Positions 1 to 7,886 of a DNA stretch of 23,325 bases are shown here, piece after piece. A model generated the notes under the pieces. The model did not search any database. It worked only from the letters and a program-made list of their open reading frames with translations, and had not been told where the DNA came from. Source of the stretch: Prevotella sp. UBA4339 (GTDB lineage Bacteria > Bacteroidota > Bacteroidia > Bacteroidales > Bacteroidaceae); assembly GCA_002393725.1 (NCBI GenBank), contig DGTJ01000004.1, positions 1 to 23,325 on the forward strand, written 5' to 3'. Positions within the stretch are counted from its first letter, which is position 1; each line of letters opens with the position of its first letter. Position numbers and translations under genes: made by a program.

Positions 1-230
1 CATCCTACAGCGACACTTTCGTAGGCGGCATCGGAGAACTCTACAACGGCATTAAGGACAGTGGAGCAAAGTTCGTAGGCAGCGAAGACACTGACGGTTA
101 CACCTTCGACGACTCTGAGGCTGTAATCGACGGAAAGTTCATCGGCCTGCCTCTCGATGACATCAACGAGGACGACAAGACCGACACTCGCATCGAGGCT
201 TGGATTGCACAGATATCACCAGAGCTTTAA
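1..230 (+). CDS. fldA: Flavodoxin, C-terminal part (5' end outside window)
   Basis: Open from the window edge, reading frame from base 3, ending in TAA at 228-230; 75 residues are visible. The peptide contains YSDTFVGGIGELYNG, GYTFDDSEAVIDGKFIGL, DDKTDTRIEAWIAQI and ends SPEL, matching the end of long-chain flavodoxins: the region around the FMN-binding loop, the 'DGKFVGL' strand and the last helix. Flavodoxins are small cytoplasmic FMN proteins that carry single electrons and often replace ferredoxin under iron limitation. The N-terminal phosphate-binding loop lies outside the window. A strong hairpin with a T-run follows 44 nt after the stop. Family assignment is good; regulation and start cannot be seen. 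Confidence 0.88.
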   Translation, partial: SYSDTFVGGIGELYNGIKDSGAKFVGSEDTDGYTFDDSEAVIDGKFIGLPLDDINEDDKTDTRIEAWIAQISPEL

Positions 231-273
231 TCACAGGTATAAAATTCATAAAGTATTTGTTTAGTTATTAAGG

Positions 274-306
274 AAAGAGGCTGGCCGGGAGGTCAGCCTC
301 TTTTTT
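274..306 (+). terminator. Rho-independent terminator after flavodoxin, probably shared with the convergent receptor gene
   Basis: The 10-bp stem gaggctggcc (277-286) pairs with ggtcagcctc (291-300) through a GGGA loop and is followed by six T (301-306). Upstream AAA (274-276) can pair with the first T's, so the minus strand also has a stem followed by TTT. It lies between the flavodoxin stop and the TonB receptor stop (308), fitting a bidirectional terminator. Confidence 0.9.
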
Positions 307-307
307 G

Positions 308-2476
308 CTAGTTCATTATGGGCAGCACAAGTTTGAACGTGATGTTGCGACCCATATTAAATACTCCTCGACGGCCTGTAACGACATTCTCGTCGGCATA
401 CTTCAGTCGGCTCAGGTGATTCTGATAAGCCTTGTTAAGCAGATTGTCGGCAACGACGTACAGCTCAGCCACCTTCCTGCCTCCTATCTGTATGTCCGTA
501 CCAGCCGACAGACTCACCAAAGCATATCCCGGAGTTGCAGTCTCAGTATCGTCAGCGCTGTAGATATGAGTCTGCTTAAGATAGCAGTCGAGACCGGCAG
601 CTATATACAGGTTGTTGAGAAGAGAGCGATGATTGGGATGCCGCTCATGACGATGCTTCACGGTGCTGTGAGAATGGTGCTGCAACTCCCACTTCAGCTC
701 CGACGACCATCTGGGAGCAGGCGAGTGTGGCAGGTATTTCGTATCAGCAGGCTGGTGCATCAGCTGGGCATCAACGAGGGAGAACGTGTTGGAGAAATGG
801 ACCGAGTGGATGGGGTGAAAGTCAATCCCCGCCTCGAAGCCCAGCAGACGTGCATCGCCCTGAGTATATGCATACGTCAGATAGCCCTCCTCCATCTCGT
901 CGGCTAAGCGATGGGTGAAGATATAGTTGTCGATGCGATTGGCAAAGAGCGCCAGCTGTGCCGACACGTAGCGCGAGGTGAAGTCGAGACCGAGGTCGGC
1001 CTGCAGACTGTATTCCGCCTTGAGCTGCTGGGAACCGATCTCATAGCGTATCGACCCTTCATGCACACCGTTGGAAGCCAGCTCGCTCATATTGGGAGTA
1101 CGGAATCCCCGGGCTATGTTCAGGCGCAGGTTGAAGTGATCGTTGATGTTGCAGACGGCACCGATACTACCCGTCAGTCCATTGAAATGCCTACTGAAGT
1201 CAGTAAAGCGCAATTCCCCCTCATCCCTCAGCTCGTAGCCATGCAAGCGGCGATGGTCGAAGCGCAAGCCTCCGTTGAGTGTCCACCTGTCGCCAAGTGT
1301 CTTCGTAGCTGTGGTGTAGATGCCGAAGTCAAAGAGGCGATATTCCGGGATGAGAAATTCCTCGCCCTTGTTGCCCGACTTCTGATACATACCGCCAATG
1401 CCGGTAGACAGTTTCCATCCGTCAAACTCATGAGTGACATAGCGCAGGTCGTATGTCAGAGTATGGAGCTTGAAGAATAGCTCGTAATCGTCGGCAGACT
1501 CCTCAAACTCCTGACGGCGGTTCTGCTGATAGCCCAGTATGAGTTTCAGATTCCCGTTTGGCAGGTTCAGCAAGTTGTCCCACACAGCCTTGTAGTGCTT
1601 CACCTGCTGGAAAGGCAGCGACTTACCATATCCGTGGGCAGTGAATCCCTCGCTGCTCTCCAGACATCCCGTCTCAGGGTCGCGTTCTCCCTCTACGATA
1701 CCAGGTGTGAGATGATACGCCGTCCATGTAAGGCGCGAGTGGCCCCAGGACTTGTTGACACCCAACATCAGTCTTCCGGCCCGCTCCCGGAACTGTGAGC
1801 CTGGCACGTAGCCGTCATACTTATTCTTATACGCGTGAGCCATCTTGTTGCTGAAGCGTGCACCCCACACAAAGCCCTTCTGATTGCCCGCCACAGAGAG
1901 GGTATAGGCGAAGAGACCGTTGTTGGTCTGATACTCTGTGCTTGCCCGGGCCTGCAGATCACCTTCGGCAAGTGTGGGCTGCGAATGCAGGATCACCACA
2001 CCAGCCATAGCGTCCGACCCGTACATCAGCGATGCGGGGCCCTTCAGTATCTCCACAGAGTTGACACTGCCCGCATCTACCTCTACACCGTGCTCGTCGC
2101 CCCACTGCTGACCTTCCTGCCTTACACCTTCGCTCATCACTACCACACGATTGTAGCCCAGCCCTCGGATGATGGGCTTGGAGATGCCGCTGCCGGTAGT
2201 AAGCTGACTGACACCGGGCTGATGGGCGATGGCGTCGATGATGTTTGACGCAGCCGTTGCCCGCAGCACTTGTGGCGTAACGATGCTGACTGGCGCTGTA
2301 GAGTGCTTCAGCTTTGTGTCGCCAGTAACTCCTGTCACAGTCAGTTCGTTGAGCTGCAGATGACGGAAGAACACATCGGTAGAGTCGTCTGTATGATGAT
2401 GTTCTCTTACATTTTCCTGTGCTGCCACCGCTGAGCATATACACAGCAATGGCAGAATGATATATAGTCTTTTCAT
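308..2476 (-). CDS. TonB-dependent outer-membrane receptor, probable zinc/transition-metal uptake (ZnuD-like)
   Basis: A 722-residue outer-membrane receptor. The signal peptide MKRLYIILPLLCICSAVAAQ opens the protein. The plug domain (about 43-165) contains SIVTPQVL, IIRGLGYNRVVVMSEGVRQ and SVEILKGPASLMYGSDAMAG. A 22-strand-type barrel follows, with 'GFRTPNMSEL' and a last strand ending ITFKLVLPIMN. It lacks the SusC N-terminal extension and is far shorter than SusC (about 1000 residues), so it is a classical small-ligand receptor. HHH near the mature N-terminus and a loop at about 598-616 rich in His (LQHHSHSTVKHRHERHPN) recall the metal-binding loops of ZnuD. The start at 2476 was chosen because it begins the signal peptide; an in-frame ATG at 2578 lies inside the upstream gene. 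It follows that His/Cys-rich gene by 40 nt, so one operon is likely. Receptor class is near certain; the metal ligand is inferred. Confidence 0.9.
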   Translation of the reverse strand: MKRLYIILPLLCICSAVAAQENVREHHHTDDSTDVFFRHLQLNELTVTGVTGDTKLKHSTAPVSIVTPQVLRATAASNIIDAIAHQPGVSQLTTGSGISKPIIRGLGYNRVVVMSEGVRQEGQQWGDEHGVEVDAGSVNSVEILKGPASLMYGSDAMAGVVILHSQPTLAEGDLQARASTEYQTNNGLFAYTLSVAGNQKGFVWGARFSNKMAHAYKNKYDGYVPGSQFRERAGRLMLGVNKSWGHSRLTWTAYHLTPGIVEGERDPETGCLESSEGFTAHGYGKSLPFQQVKHYKAVWDNLLNLPNGNLKLILGYQQNRRQEFEESADDYELFFKLHTLTYDLRYVTHEFDGWKLSTGIGGMYQKSGNKGEEFLIPEYRLFDFGIYTTATKTLGDRWTLNGGLRFDHRRLHGYELRDEGELRFTDFSRHFNGLTGSIGAVCNINDHFNLRLNIARGFRTPNMSELASNGVHEGSIRYEIGSQQLKAEYSLQADLGLDFTSRYVSAQLALFANRIDNYIFTHRLADEMEEGYLTYAYTQGDARLLGFEAGIDFHPIHSVHFSNTFSLVDAQLMHQPADTKYLPHSPAPRWSSELKWELQHHSHSTVKHRHERHPNHRSLLNNLYIAAGLDCYLKQTHIYSADDTETATPGYALVSLSAGTDIQIGGRKVAELYVVADNLLNKAYQNHLSRLKYADENVVTGRRGVFNMGRNITFKLVLPIMN

Positions 2477-2516
2477 TCTGTTTCTATTCTTTAATGTGTT
2501 AATAATCGGGAGTTCT

Positions 2517-2873
2517 CTATAAAGCAAGTAGTGCTGCAGGAGGTCCCCTCGTAACGATATTGTCCCGAGATGTATCAAAGACGATACTTAGCAGAGGGAC
2601 ATTAACGGTCCTGGAAACATTAAAGACAAACGACACCACTGCCAAGACAGCAGCAGTATATGTCAGTGAAAGAAACTGGCACAGCACACACTCACCGATC
2701 GAAGCATCAGTCTGGATGAGGTGGCCATGACAATGGTGAGCTACGCATTCTGCACACTCTGCCTCGGAATATGTGTGGTCACTATGAATATGAAGCGACG
2801 AGAAAACGAGCATTGGCACAAACACTGCCAATAGCACCCATGATGCAATATGCCGCTTCTTAGTCAAGTCCAT
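2517..2873 (-). CDS. Small His/Cys-rich membrane protein, first gene of the metal receptor operon
   Basis: A 118-residue protein with two hydrophobic segments (about 11-27 and 66-88). Between them lies a dense set of possible metal ligands: H28, H30, H33, C40, C43, H46, H47, C48, H49 and H51, then C62-x2-C65. The tail contains TRGPPA. I cannot name the family with confidence. Small His/Cys proteins of this build occur beside metal-linked TonB receptors in Bacteroidota, so a periplasmic metal-binding or sensing role is an inference. The start at 2873 was chosen because the promoter -7 element lies at 2893-2900, upstream of this ATG but downstream of the longer in-frame start at 2915. The receptor gene follows after 40 nt. 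Confidence 0.75.
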   Translation of the reverse strand: MDLTKKRHIASWVLLAVFVPMLVFSSLHIHSDHTYSEAECAECVAHHCHGHLIQTDASIGECVLCQFLSLTYTAAVLAVVSFVFNVSRTVNVPLLSIVFDTSRDNIVTRGPPAALLAL

Positions 2874-2892
2874 GTGTATACGTAATCGGGGG

Positions 2893-2923
2893 CAAAGATA
2901 GGTATAATTTTCCATATAAGCAA
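2893..2923 (-). promoter_or_regulatory. Bacteroidota-type promoter for the metal receptor operon
   Basis: On the minus strand TATCTTTG (2893-2900) matches TAnnTTTG exactly, and a TTG (2921-2923) lies 20 nt upstream as the -33 element. This gives a short leader to the ATG at 2873 and rules out the longer start at 2915. Confidence 0.75.
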
Positions 2924-2964
2924 TAATAATGGGCGAGATTTTCGTTTTTTTATTTCTTTTTGGC

Positions 2965-2972
2965 TACCTTTG
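2965..2972 (+). promoter_or_regulatory. Promoter -7 element upstream of the DUF2400 gene
   Basis: TACCTTTG matches TAnnTTTG. The T-rich stretch at 2940-2963 supplies only a loose -33 region. The implied leader to the ATG at 3109 is about 130 nt and unusually purine-rich (repeated GGAAGGA/GGAGG between 3009 and 3030). No clear regulatory fold was seen in it. Confidence 0.6.
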
Positions 2973-3108
2973 CAGGCGGAAGAAGCGGGGAATGTGGGAT
3001 ATTCGAGGAAGGAGGAAGGAGTAAGGAGGTTATCGGCTTGCCGCTTGCTACCGAAGGGACGCAAGAAGGAGAAATGTTCAATTTTCAACGATCAATATAC
3101 AACGTACA

Positions 3109-3849
3109 ATGTCAAATGACACAAAGACTCTGCTCATCGGATATGCAGAGAAATATGAGACTGAGGAATTCATCAATGGAGACCCGTCGTGGTTCATGCA
3201 CCAGGTGACTGGGACAGAGAATCAGGAGGCTATGGCGTTTATCGCCTCTTGCCTGAGCTACGGCAGCCGGAAACAGTTTATGCAGAAGATACAGATGATA
3301 CTCGACTGGAGCCGAGGAGAGACTGACCAATGGGTGCGCTCAGGAGAGTTTGAGAACCAAATAGCTCAAGGCGACAAACGATGCTTCTACCGACTCTACA
3401 CGTACGACACCATGAACCAGTTTCTTAGGGCTTACAGCAGACTGATGGCAGAACACGACACCCTGGGCAACTATGTACGCAATAATGCCCATGACTGCCT
3501 CTCTGCAGTGGAAGCCATCTGCAGGTATTTCAGCAGTCTGGGCATCAGCGTGGTGATACCGAAGGACACCCAGTCGGCCTGCAAGCGAGTGTGCATGTTC
3601 CTCAGATGGATGGTACGCGACAACTCGCCTGTAGACCTCGGACTGTGGAAGGACTTCATCGACCGTAAGACACTGATTATCCCAATGGATACCCACGTGC
3701 TACAGGAGTCGGTGCGCCTGGGTCTGCTCAGCAGCAAGACTGCCACTATGAATACTGCCCTAAGACTGTCGGCTGCTCTGGCAGAGATATTCCCAGACGA
3801 CCCGATGAAAGGCGACTTCGCACTCTTCGGCTTTGGCGTTGACAATTAA
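3109..3849 (+). CDS. DUF2400 / TIGR02757 family protein
   Basis: This 246-residue, probably cytoplasmic protein matches the conserved DUF2400 (TIGR02757) family over its full length. Recognisable blocks are FIASCLSYGSRKQFMQKI (about 44-61), LYTYDTMNQFLRAYSRL (96-112), CKRVCMFLRWMVR (158-170), VDLGLW (175-180), LIIPMDTHV (189-197) and the end FALFGFGV. There is no signal peptide or membrane segment. The family has no established function. The IPMDTHV...RLGL block followed by a G-rich end resembles the 'VDTHV' region of helix-hairpin-helix DNA glycosylases, but this is only a motif likeness. The gene stands alone with its own promoter and its stop overlaps the stop of the convergent lipoprotein gene. 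Confidence 0.88.
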   Translation: MSNDTKTLLIGYAEKYETEEFINGDPSWFMHQVTGTENQEAMAFIASCLSYGSRKQFMQKIQMILDWSRGETDQWVRSGEFENQIAQGDKRCFYRLYTYDTMNQFLRAYSRLMAEHDTLGNYVRNNAHDCLSAVEAICRYFSSLGISVVIPKDTQSACKRVCMFLRWMVRDNSPVDLGLWKDFIDRKTLIIPMDTHVLQESVRLGLLSSKTATMNTALRLSAALAEIFPDDPMKGDFALFGFGVDN

Positions 3850-4745
3850 ATCCCTATCTCGATGCCTTCATCCCATGAGTCGTCGATGGAGATAGTGACC
3901 GACGACGAAGCACCCGACGAGCCGCTGCCAGGAAAAAGACTACCCCTGCACAAGGTGATGCTGTTGCGGCGAACAGGTATGCTCTCGATGACTTTCTCGG
4001 TATAGTTGGTAGCATCGCTGCCATTGTTATAGCGAGAGATTATATTTACATTTCGGATAGTATCCCTCTCGTCACGGGGAATCATATAGAAGTCGTAATA
4101 CTCGTCGGAGGCATCCACCTCTACTACGATGCTCTGCGAAGCCTTTGTTGTAGCAAAGCCCGTCAGTCCGCTGAAAGTACCTTTACTGCCCGTATATTTT
4201 ATCAACAGTTCGTTTGCCTCATCAGGCAGCTTGTCGTCGGCAATGAACCTCACCATCGACACTATTCGCCTCAACGTCAGACTTTTATTTACATTATCCC
4301 CAGAGATATGCAAGGGCTCGCACACCCAGAACATATCCGACAGAGTGCCCGAAGCAGTCACCTTCATCACCTTCGTGGCGAAGCTCGGGTTCTTGGCAGC
4401 GCTATGGGCCACCACAACCAGATAATAGTCACCCTCGGCCAGAGAGAAAGATGCCTCACCAAACTTCGAATCGCCCTGCTTCTGATTGATGTACTTCACC
4501 TTCTGCCCCTCCTCATCATAGATGTCGAAACAGAGATGAGTACACATCTGGCTGATATCGCCGCCTCGAGTGCGGGCAGCAAATGGCACTGTCTCAATAT
4601 TACTCACCCTGAGCACTACGTTGGGCACTCCCACACTCTCTGAGCCGCCAGACTCTGAAGGCATGACTTTCTCACACGACGACATAGCTGCCGCCAACAT
4701 CACCATAGCAATCACATTGCCAAGCTTTCTGCTTTTCATAATCAT
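3846..4745 (-). CDS. Mfa2/FimB-family fimbrial-type lipoprotein
   Basis: A 299-residue lipoprotein. The signal peptide ends in the lipobox AAAMSSC (Cys24). The mature part has the transthyretin-like beta-sandwich signature of FimB/Mfa2 subunits (PF08842): CTHLCFDIYDEEGQKV, SLAEGDYYLVVVAHS, then LTLRRIVSMVRFIADD and DFYMIPRDERD. In Porphyromonas such proteins anchor short fimbriae to the outer membrane and limit fibre length; no shaft or tip gene is present here, so this is an orphan copy whose partner is unknown. The ATG at 4745 (or 4739, MKSRK) is preferred; an in-frame start at 4820 would lie inside the tmRNA gene. It begins 39 nt after the tmRNA 3' end with no clear promoter between. Its stop overlaps the convergent stop at 3847-3849. 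Confidence 0.82.
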   Translation of the reverse strand: MIMKSRKLGNVIAMVMLAAAMSSCEKVMPSESGGSESVGVPNVVLRVSNIETVPFAARTRGGDISQMCTHLCFDIYDEEGQKVKYINQKQGDSKFGEASFSLAEGDYYLVVVAHSAAKNPSFATKVMKVTASGTLSDMFWVCEPLHISGDNVNKSLTLRRIVSMVRFIADDKLPDEANELLIKYTGSKGTFSGLTGFATTKASQSIVVEVDASDEYYDFYMIPRDERDTIRNVNIISRYNNGSDATNYTEKVIESIPVRRNSITLCRGSLFPGSGSSGASSSVTISIDDSWDEGIEIGI

Positions 4746-4784
4746 AAGTTTTAAAGTTAACGCCCTGCCCTCGTGGCAGGACCC

Positions 4785-5184
4785 TGGTGGAAGTGGAGGG
4801 AATCGAACCCTCGTCCGCACAAGGAAACCATACGCTTTCTACATGCTTATCCTGGCCTTCATTTTCGTGCTGCAGCAAGACCCAGGCCACCAACTGCAAC
4901 CTTATCCTCTAAGACTTCATCCCGCCATTGAGGCCTGACAGGACTATTTCCGATTTAACCTGCGCCGCTTGATCTCCGGATTCGGAACAACATCCTCGGA
5001 GCGACGTCTCGTTCTTCTACCTTGTAAAAGAATTAAGCTCGTAATCTACTGTACTTCGATTAAGCAGCGAGAGCATACTCATTGTTGCCAATTAATTTTT
5101 CGACCGACTTGATTATGGAGGACACAGTCTTCACTCCGCATGCTTACGTACCATCTCGACTTGCCGTCAAATCCAGTCACCCCC
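4785..5184 (-). ncRNA. ssrA: Transfer-messenger RNA (tmRNA)
   Basis: On the minus strand the RNA starts GGGGGTGACTGGAT (5184) and ends with the T-arm GAGGG-TTCGATT-CCCTC, acceptor CACTTCC, then ACCA (CCA encoded, 4785-4787). GGGGGTG pairs with CACTTCC in a 7-bp acceptor stem with two G-U pairs. The 400-nt length is typical. The tag frame ends at TAA (5060-5062) and encodes ...IGNNEYALAA. The resume codon is probably GAA at 5099-5101 after GGTC, giving EKLIGNNEYALAA, but its position is inferred by analogy. tmRNA with SmpB frees stalled ribosomes and adds a degradation tag. It has its own consensus promoter. Confidence 0.97.
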
Positions 5185-5210
5185 GTGACACTTGATGTCG
5201 TAATCGGGTG

Positions 5211-5242
5211 CAAAGATAATAACTTTTTCAGTCTTTAGCAAA
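5211..5242 (-). promoter_or_regulatory. Consensus promoter for ssrA
   Basis: On the minus strand TTTG (5239-5242) is followed by 20 nt and TATCTTTG (5211-5218), a full match to the Bacteroidota sigma consensus. The mature tmRNA 5' end lies 26 nt downstream of the -7 element, leaving a short 5' leader for RNase P to remove. Confidence 0.85.
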
Positions 5243-5261
5243 CTTTTCGCAAAAAATTTTG

Positions 5262-5269
5262 TATTTTTG
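5262..5269 (+). promoter_or_regulatory. Probable -7 element for the polysaccharide operon
   Basis: TATTTTTG fits TAnnTTTG and lies 61 nt before the ATG at 5331. The upstream -33 match is poor. Its expected -33 zone coincides with the ssrA -33 element on the other strand, so the two divergent promoters share this spacer. The rest of 5185-5330 holds no gene. Confidence 0.5.
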
Positions 5270-5330
5270 CCCGCTGATTACAATATTCGGCCTATAAAAT
5301 GGTTATATTATTAAATATGCACGCAATAAT

Positions 5331-7874
5331 ATGAGAAGAATATCAGCACTGATTTTAGCATTGCTGCTCAGCACGGCAATCGGCTGGGCACAGTCTGGCA
5401 TGACCGACAATCAGATCGTCGACTACGTAGTGGAACAAAATGCGAAGGGCGTATCCCGCCAGAAGATCGTCACCCAGCTGATGCAGCGCGGAGTGACCAT
5501 CGACCAGCTCAGGCGCATCCAGAAGAAATACAAGAAGCAGATAGAGAATGGCGCACTTGGAGCTGAGGACATCACCGCCGGCTCGAAGGAGTCGAAGACA
5601 CGCCTGAGAGAGTCGAACGTCAAGATGCGTGAGAACCAGAAGGCAAAGGACAAGAAGAACGCCTCGCAGTTCAGGCTCAAGGACACTAAGAAGAAGAACC
5701 AGATACAGAAGCATACCTACGACGAAGACGATGCCGACTTCATGGAGATGGACGAGGCAGTGGACTTCCTGATGCCCGACTCGCTGAAATATTCAGAATA
5801 CTATACGCTTAAGGACAAGGAGAAGAACAAGCGCAAGATCTTCGGTCACGACGTGTTCAACAACGAGAACCTCACCTTCGAGAGCAGCATGAACCTCGCA
5901 ACCCCGCAGAACTACCGTCTTGGAGCCGGCGATGAGGTGAACATCGACATCTGGGGCGCATCTCAGGAGAGCGTCAGTGAGACAATCTCTCCCGACGGCA
6001 CCATCACCATTGAGGGTATCGGCCTCATCCAGTTGGGAGGGCTGTCCGTAAGTCAGGCCAAGGCAAAGCTGAGGCGCGAGCTGGGTCCGAGATACCAGGA
6101 CTCCAAGATAGAGCTGTCGCTCGGACAGACACGCACCATCACTGTCAGCGTCATGGGCGAGGTACAGGTTCCGGGCACGTACACAATGTCGGCATTCGCC
6201 ACAGTCTACAATGCCCTCTATATGGCTGGAGGACCTAATGACATCGGAACGCTGAGAAACGTCAAGGTGTTCAGAAACGGCCGTCAGATATCCACCGTCG
6301 ATGTCTACGACTTCCTTCTCAACGGCAAGCTGACCGGCGACGTCCGCCTTCAGGACAACGACGTGATAACCGTAAGCCCTTACGAGGCTCTGGTGAACAT
6401 CACTGGAAAGGTGAAGCGCCCGATGTTCTACGAGATGAAGAAGACGGAGAGCGCAGCCACCCTCGTGAGATATGCGGGAGGATTCACCGGCGATGCCTAC
6501 ACCAAGGCGATACGCATCAACCGCAAGGCAGGACAGCAGTACTCAGTATTCAGCGTGGGAGAGTTCGACATGAACGGCTTCAAGCTTATGGACGAAGACT
6601 CCGTGAGCGTTGACTCCACTCTCAACCGCTATCAGAACATGGTAGAGATCAAGGGAGCCATCTTCCGTCCGGGCATGTATCAGGTGGGCGGACAGATCAC
6701 AACGGTGAAGGCCCTCGTCGAGGCTGCCGACGGTCTGAAGGAGAACGCCATCGGCAATCACGCAGTGATGCACCGCATGAAGGCCGACCGCTCGCTGGAG
6801 ATCAAGAGCATCGACATAGTAGGCATACTGGAAGGTACTGCTGCCGATGTTGAGCTGAAGAACGAAGACGTGATATATATCGCCAGCCGCGAGGAAGAGA
6901 AGCTCGACCAGACTGTCACAATTCACGGTGAGGTGAACTATCCGGGAGTGTACCGCTTTGCATCCAATGAGACGGTCGAGGACCTTGTGCTGCAGGCTGG
7001 CGGACTCACCAATGCCGCATCGCTGACGAAGGTGGATGTGGCGCGACGTATCATCGACCCTAATGCCACAGAGGCCAGCGACACTCTGGCATTCACCTAC
7101 AGCTTCAGCCTCAACCCCGACTTCACCATTCCGCAGGGCGAGAAGCAGTTTGTGCTGCAGCCATACGACGAGGTCTACATCAGGCGCAGTCCGAAATACA
7201 ACGAACAGCAGAACGTCACCATCGAGGGCGAGGTGCAGTTCAGGGGCAACTACACTCTTACGAGCAGCAACCAGCGTCTCAGCGAAATCATCAAGCAGGC
7301 CGGAGGACTGACAAAGCGGGCCTATCCTCAGGGAGCGAAGCTGCTACGCCAGATGACGCAGGAAGAGCGCGAGATGCTTGAGACGATGCTACAGACAGCC
7401 CAGCGCAACTCCGGGAGCGACTCCATCGACGTTAGGAAGCTGAGGACCCTGACAACATTCCCAGTAGCCATAGAGCTCGACAAGGCGATGGCGAATCCAG
7501 GGAGCGACGATGACCCCTATCTGCGCGAAGGCGACCGTATCGTGGTGCCACGATTCACCAGTACGGTAAGCATCAACGGCGAGGTGCTCTACCCCAACAC
7601 CGTAAGATACAAGGCAGGCGAGGACGCAGACTATTACATCGACCTTGCAGGAGGCACCACATCGACGGGAAAGAAGTCGAGGACCATCATCATCTACATG
7701 AACGGAATGGTGGCAAAGGCCGACCGCAAGCACAAGCCTGCCCCAGGCTGCCAGATAGTTGTGCCCACCAAGCGCAAGGGCCGTGCGATGGGTATAGCCG
7801 AGTGGCTCACCATCGGATCAAGTACGGCATCCATCGCCACCATGATTGCCACAATCGCCAACCTAGTGAAGTAA
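5331..7874 (+). CDS. Long SLBB-repeat polysaccharide export outer-membrane protein (Wza-like)
   Basis: An 847-residue secreted export protein, first gene of the operon. The signal peptide (1-20) ends in AIGWAQ, with no lipobox Cys. A lysine-rich, probably coiled segment follows (about 60-170). The Poly_export domain (about 194-270) shows YRLGAGDEVNIDIWG, SPDGTITIEGIGLIQLGGLS and a TITVSVMGEVQVPGTY junction. About six SLBB-type repeats continue to residue 800, each marked by a 'G.V..PG.Y' strand and 'AGG': ITGKVKRPMFY, IKGAIFRPGMYQVGG, IHGEVNYPGVYRF, IEGEVQFRGNYTL, INGEVLYPNTVRY. The hydrophobic C-terminal helix (about 822-845) corresponds to the outer-membrane helix of Wza. It is about twice as long as Wza (about 380). 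Known members form the outer-membrane and periplasmic channel for capsule or exopolysaccharide, docking on Wzz-type partners such as the next gene. Confidence 0.93.
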   Translation: MRRISALILALLLSTAIGWAQSGMTDNQIVDYVVEQNAKGVSRQKIVTQLMQRGVTIDQLRRIQKKYKKQIENGALGAEDITAGSKESKTRLRESNVKMRENQKAKDKKNASQFRLKDTKKKNQIQKHTYDEDDADFMEMDEAVDFLMPDSLKYSEYYTLKDKEKNKRKIFGHDVFNNENLTFESSMNLATPQNYRLGAGDEVNIDIWGASQESVSETISPDGTITIEGIGLIQLGGLSVSQAKAKLRRELGPRYQDSKIELSLGQTRTITVSVMGEVQVPGTYTMSAFATVYNALYMAGGPNDIGTLRNVKVFRNGRQISTVDVYDFLLNGKLTGDVRLQDNDVITVSPYEALVNITGKVKRPMFYEMKKTESAATLVRYAGGFTGDAYTKAIRINRKAGQQYSVFSVGEFDMNGFKLMDEDSVSVDSTLNRYQNMVEIKGAIFRPGMYQVGGQITTVKALVEAADGLKENAIGNHAVMHRMKADRSLEIKSIDIVGILEGTAADVELKNEDVIYIASREEEKLDQTVTIHGEVNYPGVYRFASNETVEDLVLQAGGLTNAASLTKVDVARRIIDPNATEASDTLAFTYSFSLNPDFTIPQGEKQFVLQPYDEVYIRRSPKYNEQQNVTIEGEVQFRGNYTLTSSNQRLSEIIKQAGGLTKRAYPQGAKLLRQMTQEEREMLETMLQTAQRNSGSDSIDVRKLRTLTTFPVAIELDKAMANPGSDDDPYLREGDRIVVPRFTSTVSINGEVLYPNTVRYKAGEDADYYIDLAGGTTSTGKKSRTIIIYMNGMVAKADRKHKPAPGCQIVVPTKRKGRAMGIAEWLTIGSSTASIATMIATIANLVK

Positions 7875-7886
7875 GGAGACTGCCAG

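Noticed and set aside
911..1480. Plus-strand open frame of 189 codons inside the receptor gene
   Set aside because: It lies opposite a well-supported receptor with plug and barrel motifs; no family features or promoter.
2477..2578. Longer N-terminus for the TonB receptor
   Set aside because: It overlaps the upstream gene and places 34 extra residues before a clear signal peptide at 2476.
4764..4780. Terminator between ssrA and the lipoprotein gene
   Set aside because: The 6-bp stem CCTGCC/GGCAGG has no T-run on the minus strand, so termination cannot be claimed.
4672..4899. Minus-strand reading frame across the tmRNA end, and a longer lipoprotein start at 4820
   Set aside because: Both translate the tmRNA T-arm and acceptor; the lipoprotein signal peptide begins only at 4745 or 4739.
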